This document shows positions 6,304 to 12,563 of a stretch of DNA of 12,563 nt, one piece after another (within the stretch, counting starts at the first letter, position 1; the number at the start of each line of letters is the position of its first letter). Made by a program: the position numbers and the translations under genes. The notes beneath the pieces are model-generated. The model made no database searches. It saw only the letters and a list, made by a program, of their open reading frames with translations, and was not told where the DNA came from. Source of the DNA: Gammaproteobacteria bacterium (GTDB lineage Bacteria > Pseudomonadota > Gammaproteobacteria > Steroidobacterales > JABDKV01); the NCBI GenBank assembly GCA_029862285.1, contig JAOTXR010000021.1, positions 1-12,563 on the forward strand, in the 5' to 3' direction.

Positions 6304-6876
6304 ATGATTCTGGGTAAGAAATTTTCTGTAATTGTTGCCGGGCTGGTACTGGCATTTACCACCAGCATCGCCAGTGCAGCCGTAATTGATGTCGACATCA
6401 GTGGCGTTGCCAGCTGGGATGGGGAAGGGAGTCCGCTCAACACCGTATTGTTGCTCGATCTGGGCGGCGGTGGCCCGGTCACGATCGATGGTATCGGTTG
6501 GGATCTCACGATAACGTCGGTGGGTGCATCGTGGCTCAGCGAAGCCGTTATCGGCTTTGGCGGGACCGCGAATCCTAATGAGGTCAACCTGTCTGCGGGT
6601 GCCGGCGACAGTTTCCCCGGCGTCGGGACCTACAGCAGTGGCGGAATTGTGGATTTCGCTTCTATTCCGCTTCCCAATATCGAACTGGCCGATGGCATCC
6701 TGCGGCTCGAGTTTTTCGAGAGCTTCGATGACGTCACAGGCGACATCGATGCCTTCTATGAAGGCCTGCTGTCTATTTCCGGAACCGGCTTCGCCACACC
6801 TACGGCCGAGCCCGGCATCCTGATGTTATTCGGTCTGGGTCTGATCGGCGTGGTGGTTGCCCGCCGTAAGGTCTGA
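6304..6876 (+). CDS. PEP-CTERM sorting-domain protein
   Basis: A 190-residue exported protein. The ATG at 6304 follows GGGGAG with 9 nt spacing. The signal peptide MILGKKFSVIVAGLVLAF...ASA has a likely cut after Ala25. The mature part is cysteine-free, beta-rich and Gly/Asp-rich (for example LLLDLGGGGPVTIDGIGWDL around 49-68), similar in style to small secreted PEP-CTERM proteins of about 200 residues. The C-terminus from Ala168 (AEPGILMLFGLGLIG, then hydrophobic residues and ARRKV) is the PEP-CTERM anchor: Glu-Pro in place of PEP, a hydrophobic helix, and a basic end. The tail is expected to be removed by an exosortase encoded elsewhere, releasing the protein to the outer surface or matrix. 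A sigma-54 promoter and an upstream dyad imply activation by an enhancer-binding protein. A strong intrinsic terminator lies 46 bp after the stop, so it is a single-gene transcript. The function of the mature part is unknown. Confidence 0.9.
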   Translation: MILGKKFSVIVAGLVLAFTTSIASAAVIDVDISGVASWDGEGSPLNTVLLLDLGGGGPVTIDGIGWDLTITSVGASWLSEAVIGFGGTANPNEVNLSAGAGDSFPGVGTYSSGGIVDFASIPLPNIELADGILRLEFFESFDDVTGDIDAFYEGLLSISGTGFATPTAEPGILMLFGLGLIGVVVARRKV

Positions 6877-6880
6877 AACC

Positions 6881-6914
6881 CTTTACTAATAACAACAAGC
6901 TTTAGTAATAACAA
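6881..6914. repeat. Short direct repeat, 15 bp with one mismatch
   Basis: CTTTACTAATAACAA (6881-6895) recurs as CTTTAGTAATAACAA (6900-6914), 19 bp apart. The two copies also form an inverted pair (TTACTAA/TTAGTAA). It lies between the PEP-CTERM stop and the terminator stem; no function is evident. Confidence 0.55.
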
Positions 6915-6955
6915 AAAAACGGAAAGGGCCGGTGACGAGAGTCACCGGCCCTTTC
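6913..6955. terminator. Bidirectional intrinsic terminator
   Basis: A perfect 15-bp stem (6922-6936 with 6941-6955) has a GAGA tetraloop. On the minus strand, two bases then seven T residues (6913-6919) follow, which makes a classical terminator for the methyltransferase gene ending 14 bp away. On the plus strand CTTTCTATTG at the stem foot is a weaker T-rich tail, adequate for the PEP-CTERM transcript. Confidence 0.9.
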
Positions 6956-6968
6956 TATTGAATTCCCC

Positions 6969-7709
6969 TTATTCGCGGGTGAACGGGACGAAGATAACCG
7001 GGGCGACGTTGCGGGTATCAATACTGCCGTCTTCGTTCCTGGTGAGTACCTTCAGCATCTGGCTGTGGCGTTCCGGGCCGACAGGGATAACCAGGCGGCC
7101 ACCGGGTTTGAGTTGTTCGATCAGCGGTTCGGGGACGGTTTCGGGGGCGGCGGTCACCAGTATTGCGTCGAAAGGCGCATGTTCCGGCCAGCCGGCGTAA
7201 CCGTCGCCGGCTTTGACGCTGACGTTGTCGTAACCCATTCGTTGCAAGGTTTCTGCCGCGCGTTCCGCCAGGGTGTCGATGATCTCAATGGTGTAAACGT
7301 GTCTGACCATCTCGGCCAGCACCGCGGCCTGGTAACCCGAACCGGTTCCCACCTCGAATACGACTGAATCCTTGTCCACTTCGGCCAGATCGGTCATCAA
7401 TGCAACGATGTAGGGTTGCGAAATAGTCTGGCCTTCACCGATGGGCAAGGGCCGGTTGTCGTAAGCGGCACGACGGTAACTGGCCGGGACAAATTCGTGG
7501 CGCTGTACTTTTTCCATCGCGGACAGCACGCGTTCGCTGACGTGTGGTGGGCCGCTGCGGCGTATTTCTTCGAGCATTCGTTTGTGGACCGGGGCGTAGT
7601 TTCCCTGCGCGGTAGTCCCCGGAGCATGGGTTTCCTTTGCGATGGGATCCTGCGCGGTGCAACTGCCCGCGATCAGGACCACGACTGCTATCAGGGCAAC
7701 TCTGCTCAT
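6969..7709 (-). CDS. pcm: Protein-L-isoaspartate O-methyltransferase with N-terminal export signal
   Basis: A 246-residue protein from ATG 7709, which has GGAG 9 nt upstream. An in-frame ATG at 7829 would add 40 residues of poor quality and was rejected. The catalytic domain is complete: GEGQTISQPYIVA (91-103, isoaspartate-binding segment), VFEVGTGSGYQ (117-127, S-adenosylmethionine motif I), an acidic residue in the IEIIDTL stretch (141-147), AGDGYAGWPEHAPFDAILVTAA (167-188) and LKPGGRLVIPVG (200-211), ending VIFVPFTRE. The enzyme methylates isoaspartyl residues in aged proteins so that they can revert. Typical cytoplasmic forms are about 208 residues; here the extra N-terminus MSRVALIAVVVLIAGSCTAQ is a signal peptide with a possible lipoprotein Cys17 (AGSC is a loose lipobox), followed by a polar linker. 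It is not linked to surE, nlpD or rpoS as in many gammaproteobacteria. It is transcribed away from the giant gene and ends at a strong terminator. Confidence 0.92.
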   Translation of the reverse strand: MSRVALIAVVVLIAGSCTAQDPIAKETHAPGTTAQGNYAPVHKRMLEEIRRSGPPHVSERVLSAMEKVQRHEFVPASYRRAAYDNRPLPIGEGQTISQPYIVALMTDLAEVDKDSVVFEVGTGSGYQAAVLAEMVRHVYTIEIIDTLAERAAETLQRMGYDNVSVKAGDGYAGWPEHAPFDAILVTAAPETVPEPLIEQLKPGGRLVIPVGPERHSQMLKVLTRNEDGSIDTRNVAPVIFVPFTRE

Positions 7710-7784
7710 CCGGCCAATCTCCGTTTTCACTATAACGCCCACCGGGCCCGGCAGCACTCTCGGTAAACCACAACCCGGGGACCA

Positions 7785-7820
7785 CTGTTTGGGGGTAATC
7801 GGCAAAATACCCGCAAACAG
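7785..7820. promoter_or_regulatory. Imperfect 12-bp dyad in the divergent pcm / giant-gene region
   Basis: CTGTTTGGGGGT (7785-7796) faces ACCCGCAAACAG (7809-7820) across 12 bp. Seven outer and four inner pairs are perfect, with one G-G mismatch between them. It could be an operator or a hairpin; the regulator is unknown. The rest of 7710-7954 also contains perfect palindromes at 7742-7751 and 7893-7902, but no promoter I would call. Confidence 0.4.
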
Positions 7821-7941
7821 GCCGATCATCGGGGAATCAATGGCTTACAGCTCGGTGGTCCTCTGCCAATCAACGACTTATTCGGGGTTTGTGACGCGCG
7901 TCGCGTTGCCGAATCGCGCGTCTCAGTAATTTTACATATCT

Positions 7942-7947
7942 AAGGAG
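7942..7947 (+). promoter_or_regulatory. Shine-Dalgarno AAGGAG supporting a TTG start at 7955
   Basis: AAGGAG is the strongest ribosome site in this part of the window and lies 7 nt before TTG 7955. No ATG exists in the reading frame between its upstream stop (7892-7894) and the signal-peptide core, so the gene must use a non-ATG start. GTG 8018 and GTG 8054 are alternatives without a clear site. Confidence 0.6.
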
Positions 7948-7954
7948 CGAGTTT

Positions 7955-10900
7955 TTGCTGGCCCCGGCCGGAGACCGTGTTTCCGGCCGGGTTCTTAGCG
8001 ATTGGGCAAATTATTTAGTGCGGTTGCAAACCGACAATCTGCTTCGTATTGCTGTGTCACGCCGTTGGAAAAACGCGTGGCTGCTGGTCGTGCTCGCATT
8101 TTTTGCAGCGCCGGTACACGCCGCGATATTAACTGTTACCAAGACGGCGGATACCAACGACGGTGTCTGCAACGCAGACTGCTCATTACGCGAAGCCATT
8201 ACCGTGGCCAATGGCAACGGCGTCGCTGACCTGATCGCCTTCAACATCCCGTTAGCCGACCCCGGTTTCAATGGCGGCACCGGCGTATGGACCATTGTCC
8301 CCGTCGGTACCCCCTTGCCGGCTATTGCCGAGCCCAATACGACCATCGATGGCACCACGCAGACTACCAATGTCGCCAATACCAACGCGACCGTTCACGG
8401 CACGGGGGGTCTCGTTGGTTTCGACGACCTCAGCCTGTCACAGGTCAACGGTCCGGAAATCGAGATTCAGGGGCAATCCGGTTTCGCCGCCGGCCTGCGG
8501 GCTTCGGCCAACAACACAATTATCCGTGGCCTGGCGATCTATGGTTTCGGCAATGCTAATGGCGACGGCGATATTGTTGTCGACACTGGCGTCAGTGGTG
8601 GCACGTTTGAATTCAACGTGCTGGGTGCCCGTGCTCACTTGTTTGCCGATCCGGGAACACGCAGCAGGGCCGGGTTTGCGACGAACGGTGGTGACAACTG
8701 GACATTGCAAAGCAACGTGATCGGCTTTGCTCATAACCGTGGTGCCATGATACGTCTCACCTCGCAGAACTGGGCGGTGCGGGACAACGAATTCCGTGAC
8801 AATTCCCTGAACGATCTCGGTGGCGATAACATCGCCATCGAATCCAGTTCAGCGCCGGGTACGGTAGAGGGCAACCTGATTGCCGGCGCTGCCAGCCAGG
8901 GCGTCGTGATATCCGGTTCCAACGCCAACACCATCGTCAACAACACTTTCACGGACAACGGCGTTGGCCATACGACAGCCGCCCCGACCCAGAGTGGTGC
9001 ACTCACCCTGAGAGGCAGCGCCGATAACGTCACGATCGATCGCAACATATTCGATGCCAACTATGGCCCTGGCGTGATGATCAACGACGGCTCGATCGAC
9101 AATCTGATCACTCGCAACCTGTTTTTCGACAACGGCACGATCCCGTCGCGCAACAGCTCTCCCGCAACCGGCCAGATCGGTATTGACCTGCAGGAGTCCT
9201 CCGACAACCAGAATCTCGGCACCTTTCCCTTTTACAACACCAACGACGATGGTGACGGCGATTCCGGTGGTAATGACATTTTCAACTTTGCCGTCATCAA
9301 GACGGCGCAGATCATCGGACCCAACCTGGTAGTCAGCGGCTGGTCGGCCGACAGTGCGACCCTCGAGTTCTATATTTCCGACGGCGACCCCAGTGATTTC
9401 GGCGAAGGCAAGGACTTCGTGTTCACCGATGACGAAGGCTCCGCCGGCGATAGCGATGGCGGCACCAGTTTCTACGGGCCGGCGGCAGTCAACGGCGTAC
9501 TGCAGGGAGACGAGAGTCCCATACGCGAATATACCTTCACCGTGCCCACCGCCTCGTTGCCTGTACCCGTAACAGCCGCTGACAAACTGGTGGCAACCGC
9601 CACGTTGGCCAGCCAGACCTCCGAATTCAGTGCCCGCGCCCCGGTCGATGTCGGCACGATTTCGGGCACGATCTTTGTAGACCTGGTCGGTGACGGTCTG
9701 GCCGACGGTCCGATCGGGCCACTGCCCAATCCCTACGAGTCAGGTACCCGAATCGAACTGTGGCTGGACGGCGGTGACGGTATACCTGACGGCGGAGACG
9801 ATACTTACGAGAGTTTTACAACTTCCGCGCTGGCCGACGGCACCTATCAGTTTGCGGGATTGCGCAACGGGACCTACTGGGTCACCGTCGACGCAGGTGG
9901 CGTGAATCGCGGGCCCTATAATGGTGGTTATTCGGGCGCCGACGCCTGGGCAGAACAAACCTATGGCCCGGTCGGTGCCGCGAGTTTTGACGGTTCTTCG
10001 TGGTCTTATCTGCCGGCTGCCGGCGCTTTGTACGGTGGCGCCCGGTGGAATGTATCCAACAATTTTCCGCCGACCAATTCGCTACCGACCGCCGAGCACA
10101 TTGGCCGAGTCATCGTCGCCGACAACGATACAACTAACGCCGATTTCGGTTTCAGTTTCAATGTCGTGACCACGACTCGCGGTGGTGATGGCACCGTTGA
10201 TCCGGGCCAGCCGCCCGGCCAACGCACCGTACAGGGTTCGCTGCGGCAGTTCCTCACCAATGCCAACGCACAGACTGCCGCCAACATCATGCGCTTTGTA
10301 CCGGCGGCACCGACTAACGGCAGCGACGCCGGCAACAACTGGTGGCGCGTGGACGTTACGTCGCCGCTGCCTGTAATTGCAGATACGGCAACGACAGTCG
10401 ATGGCGCCGCGTATTCGAATACTGACGGCATCACGTCAATAGATCCCAACGATGCCAATATCGGTGCCGGCGAAACCGTTGGTGTCGACCTGCTGTTTAC
10501 CACGCCGATCCTGGATCCGGAACTGGAGCTGGAAGTCACCGGGATCGACCATGGTATCGAGGTCGATGCGGCGTCCGCGGTTATTCGCAACATCAGTATT
10601 TGGAAATCGGACGAACATGACTTGCTGATCGGTGATGGTGGCGGTGCCAGTTTCACCGGTACCCTTATCGAACAAAACGTTATTGGTACGCCGCCGCATC
10701 GTTTCGACAATTCCTTTACGGCGACCGGTAACGATCTGATCGATGTATTCGCCGATGCCGACACCGGCATCTTGCAAAACAACCTGATCGGCTTTGGCGA
10801 TGGCGGTGGTTTTTCCCCGGACCTGGGCGCAACCCCCTGGCTGGTTTTCCAGAACGAAATACGCGGCATCGGCCGTGCAGCGGGCTGGGGCCCGGCGCAG

Positions 10901-12563
10901 GATGCAGTGGGGGACGGCGCACCTGGAATAATTATCCGTGGCAACCTGCTGGTCGATAGTGCCGGTGGTGGTGTCGAGAGCAACCTGATGCCCGGTGGCT
11001 TTACTATTGAGCAAAATACATTTCGTAATAACGGCACCGTCTCACCGGAGACTTTCCAGATCCGGTTGATGGGTACCACGGGCAACAGCGTCACCAGGAA
11101 CATATTCGACGCGGGCAATGGCCCGGCGATTATTGTCGTCAGCGATCACGGAGTTTTTCCTGTCTATGGTGCGTCGGAAGCGAACCTGATCAGTCAGAAT
11201 CAGTTCAACGGTAACCATGCCGGCATCGCGATCGACTTGCTGGATGCGGGCAGCCCGAGTATCGAACACGAAAACGGCGACGGCATCACCCTCAATGACG
11301 GTGGAACCGTTGCCAATGATGGCAATGACGGTCTGGATTTTCCGGTCATTGATGCTGTTATGCTGGGCGGCAGCCTGACAGTCACCGGTTTTGCCCGGCC
11401 GGGTGTCACTGTCGAGTTCTACAAGGCCCTCGGCACAGCCAATGACCAGAACACCGGCGGTACCGAGCACGGCGAGGGACTGGAATACCTGTTCACCGCC
11501 GTGGAGGGTTCGGGGGCCGACAGCGACGCAACGACCGGGTCATACGCCTCGGCGGACTATGGCAGCGACCCGGCCGCGAATCGATTCAGTTTTACCGTCG
11601 CCGCACCGGCCGGCCTCAGCCTCGGCGATCCAGTGTCTGCCATCGCTATAGACGGATCCAATAACACCTCTGAGTTCGGGCCCAACCTGCTAGTGACAGC
11701 AGGCAGTTCTGTGGCGGGCACTGTTTTTGAGGACGCAGATTTTGCGGGTACTGCAACAGATTATGATGGCGCCGTTAATGATCTGCCACTGCCAAATGTC
11801 GATGTCGAGCTTTATACAAACACCGATACCTATGTGAATTCCACCACGACCGACGCAAGCGGTAACTATTCTTTTATTGTTCCACCGGCGACTTACAAGA
11901 TTCGAGTACGGTCGGCGACGATAGGCGACAGTAACACGCCACCGGCAGGTACGTTTAATGCTGCTTGTGGAATTACCGATCCGGTGAGTGGGCCGCCGTG
12001 CGTTCTGGCCGAGATGACCTGGGCTAATGGCGCGAAATACGGTGGTGATGACGCTGCTGCCGATGATACGACCACAAATAATGACGCCGGTCCTGGCGAT
12101 ACGTGGAATTCCATAGTCTTTGCCGGTGACCAGACCGGCATCAACTTCGGTTTTGCCTACAACCTGATAAGCAACACCAAAGACAAAGGGCAGGGCAGTC
12201 TGCGTCAATTCATCGAAAACGCCAACGACATCGGTAGTGCTGCGGGCACGACGGCCAATACCAGCCAGTTCCGCATTCCTGCGACCGATCCGGGATATAC
12301 GGTAGCCCGTGGCGTTTACACGATCAGTCCGGCGACAGAGCTGACGACGGTTACGGACGCAGCAACGATCATCGATGCAACGACGCAGACCAGCAATGTC
12401 GCCGATTCCAATGGCGGGTTATTGGGTGCGGGCGGAACGGTAGGCACGGGAGCCGACGGTGTGGCGGGCACCGGTGACGACCCTGCGCTGGGCCAGGTGG
12501 CCGCGCCAGAGATAGAAATTGTCGGAACCAGTGCCCTGGATACCGGTATCAACATCGCGGCGA
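7955..12563 (+). CDS. Giant CSLREA-domain, beta-helix modular surface protein (3' partial)
   Basis: The frame stays open for 1536 codons and runs off the right edge. From TTG 7955 the export signal core WKNAWLLVVLAFFAAPVHA lies at about residues 38-56, an unusually long lead; a GTG 8054 start would give a normal 23-residue signal. Modules: (1) TKTADTNDGVCNADCSLREAI with CSLREA at 76-81, a right-handed beta-helix about 182-392 rich in N-x-I/F-x-x-N turns (NTIIRGL, NVTIDRNIFDAN), the shared beta-sandwich at 430-565, and an SdrD-B/Cna-B-like domain (SGTIFVDLVGDG...TYQFAGLRNGTYWVTVDA) at 567-650. (2) GSLRQF at 761-766, a beta-helix about 870-1095, the beta-sandwich at 1114-1249 and a second SdrD-B-like domain at 1251-1321. 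(3) GSLRQF at 1414, then TTQTSNVADSNGG, cut by the edge. The copies are diverged and the spacing differs (685 and 653 residues). CSLREA proteins are poorly characterised surface proteins; an adhesive, matrix or glycan-binding role is inferred. Secretion and anchoring lie outside the window. Confidence 0.9.
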   Translation, partial: MLAPAGDRVSGRVLSDWANYLVRLQTDNLLRIAVSRRWKNAWLLVVLAFFAAPVHAAILTVTKTADTNDGVCNADCSLREAITVANGNGVADLIAFNIPLADPGFNGGTGVWTIVPVGTPLPAIAEPNTTIDGTTQTTNVANTNATVHGTGGLVGFDDLSLSQVNGPEIEIQGQSGFAAGLRASANNTIIRGLAIYGFGNANGDGDIVVDTGVSGGTFEFNVLGARAHLFADPGTRSRAGFATNGGDNWTLQSNVIGFAHNRGAMIRLTSQNWAVRDNEFRDNSLNDLGGDNIAIESSSAPGTVEGNLIAGAASQGVVISGSNANTIVNNTFTDNGVGHTTAAPTQSGALTLRGSADNVTIDRNIFDANYGPGVMINDGSIDNLITRNLFFDNGTIPSRNSSPATGQIGIDLQESSDNQNLGTFPFYNTNDDGDGDSGGNDIFNFAVIKTAQIIGPNLVVSGWSADSATLEFYISDGDPSDFGEGKDFVFTDDEGSAGDSDGGTSFYGPAAVNGVLQGDESPIREYTFTVPTASLPVPVTAADKLVATATLASQTSEFSARAPVDVGTISGTIFVDLVGDGLADGPIGPLPNPYESGTRIELWLDGGDGIPDGGDDTYESFTTSALADGTYQFAGLRNGTYWVTVDAGGVNRGPYNGGYSGADAWAEQTYGPVGAASFDGSSWSYLPAAGALYGGARWNVSNNFPPTNSLPTAEHIGRVIVADNDTTNADFGFSFNVVTTTRGGDGTVDPGQPPGQRTVQGSLRQFLTNANAQTAANIMRFVPAAPTNGSDAGNNWWRVDVTSPLPVIADTATTVDGAAYSNTDGITSIDPNDANIGAGETVGVDLLFTTPILDPELELEVTGIDHGIEVDAASAVIRNISIWKSDEHDLLIGDGGGASFTGTLIEQNVIGTPPHRFDNSFTATGNDLIDVFADADTGILQNNLIGFGDGGGFSPDLGATPWLVFQNEIRGIGRAAGWGPAQDAVGDGAPGIIIRGNLLVDSAGGGVESNLMPGGFTIEQNTFRNNGTVSPETFQIRLMGTTGNSVTRNIFDAGNGPAIIVVSDHGVFPVYGASEANLISQNQFNGNHAGIAIDLLDAGSPSIEHENGDGITLNDGGTVANDGNDGLDFPVIDAVMLGGSLTVTGFARPGVTVEFYKALGTANDQNTGGTEHGEGLEYLFTAVEGSGADSDATTGSYASADYGSDPAANRFSFTVAAPAGLSLGDPVSAIAIDGSNNTSEFGPNLLVTAGSSVAGTVFEDADFAGTATDYDGAVNDLPLPNVDVELYTNTDTYVNSTTTDASGNYSFIVPPATYKIRVRSATIGDSNTPPAGTFNAACGITDPVSGPPCVLAEMTWANGAKYGGDDAAADDTTTNNDAGPGDTWNSIVFAGDQTGINFGFAYNLISNTKDKGQGSLRQFIENANDIGSAAGTTANTSQFRIPATDPGYTVARGVYTISPATELTTVTDAATIIDATTQTSNVADSNGGLLGAGGTVGTGADGVAGTGDDPALGQVAAPEIEIVGTSALDTGINIAA
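7963..7991 (+). other. GC-rich 10-bp stem-loop next to the giant gene's start
   Basis: Perfect arms CCCGGCCGGA (7963-7972) and TCCGGCCGGG (7982-7991) with a 9-nt loop, followed by TTCTT. If translation begins at TTG 7955 the stem lies at codons 3-13 and could hinder initiation. If it begins at GTG 8018 or 8054 it is a leader hairpin that could act as an attenuator. Confidence 0.5.
9242..9650 (+). repeat. Shared beta-sandwich repeat unit, copy B
   Basis: NDDGDGDSGGND begins the unit, followed by VVSGWSADSATLEFY, FGEGKDFVFTDDEGSAGDSD and closing SQTSEFS. The layout is the same as in the partial left-hand gene (copy A). Confidence 0.75.
11294..11700 (+). repeat. Shared beta-sandwich repeat unit, copy C
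   Basis: NDGGTVANDGNDGLDFPV begins the unit, followed by LTVTGFARPGVTVEFY, HGEGLEYLFTAVEGSGADSD and closing SNNTSEFG. It is closer to copy A (ARPG, NNTSEF) than to its own neighbour copy B. Confidence 0.75.

Noticed and set aside
7710..7829. Upstream ATG (7829) for the methyltransferase
   Set aside because: It would put 40 unlikely residues before the signal peptide. The ATG at 7709 has a proper Shine-Dalgarno and gives a normal export signal.
10006..11118. 370-codon open frame on the minus strand inside the giant gene
   Set aside because: Its translation is Pro/Ser/Arg-rich without domains, and it lies antisense to clear beta-helix coding sequence. It is a by-product of the plus-strand codon bias.
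1..12563. Defence system, CRISPR, prophage or insertion sequence
   Set aside because: No direct-repeat/spacer pattern, transposase, nuclease or phage protein is visible. The repeats present are protein-level domain repeats or short regulatory dyads.

Overview
The window looks like a chromosomal stretch of a Gram-negative, exopolysaccharide-producing proteobacterium, most likely a gammaproteobacterium of aquatic or sediment type (inference). The pointers are two proteins with PEP-CTERM sorting tails (found only in Gram-negatives that carry an exosortase), a sigma-54 (RpoN) type promoter in front of one of them, a secreted isoaspartyl methyltransferase, a moderately high GC content, and two very large CSLREA/beta-helix type surface proteins. 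No exosortase, rRNA, tRNA, CRISPR array, transposase or phage gene was seen.

Layout. Positions 2-886 (+) are the C-terminal end of a large secreted repeat protein that finishes in a DUF11-like domain. Tail to tail with it, 6 bp away, is a secreted pectinacetylesterase/Notum-family hydrolase (893-2110, -). Upstream of that, on the same strand, is a small HEAGH-motif protein (2229-2735, -). It diverges from a 564-residue protein of unknown function with a GNAT-like segment (2825-4519, +). That gene overlaps by 4 bp, tail to tail, a PEP-CTERM protein (4516-5316, -), which is preceded on its strand by an NAD(P)H-dependent FMN reductase (5367-6002, -). A 301-bp intergenic region holds a dyad and a near-consensus sigma-54 promoter and leads into a second PEP-CTERM protein (6304-6876, +). 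A bidirectional intrinsic terminator separates this from a signal-peptide-bearing protein-L-isoaspartate methyltransferase (6969-7709, -). Finally, a giant CSLREA-domain beta-helix protein (7955 to beyond the right edge, +) starts from a non-ATG codon behind a strong Shine-Dalgarno and shows at least two and a half tandem modules of roughly 650-690 residues.

How the genes fit together. Six of the nine genes encode proteins predicted to be exported or surface-bound: two giant modular proteins, two PEP-CTERM proteins, the carbohydrate esterase-like hydrolase and the methyltransferase. The two giant proteins share a recognisable repeat unit (signature GEG...EGS..D.D) and so are paralogues flanking the block. 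The simplest reading is a cell-surface or extracellular-matrix neighbourhood rather than a defence or metabolic operon. Co-function is inferred from location and export signals, not shown. The least explained items are the 564-residue GNAT-like protein, the repeat unit shared by the two giant proteins, and the exported methyltransferase, whose cofactor should not be available outside the cytoplasm.
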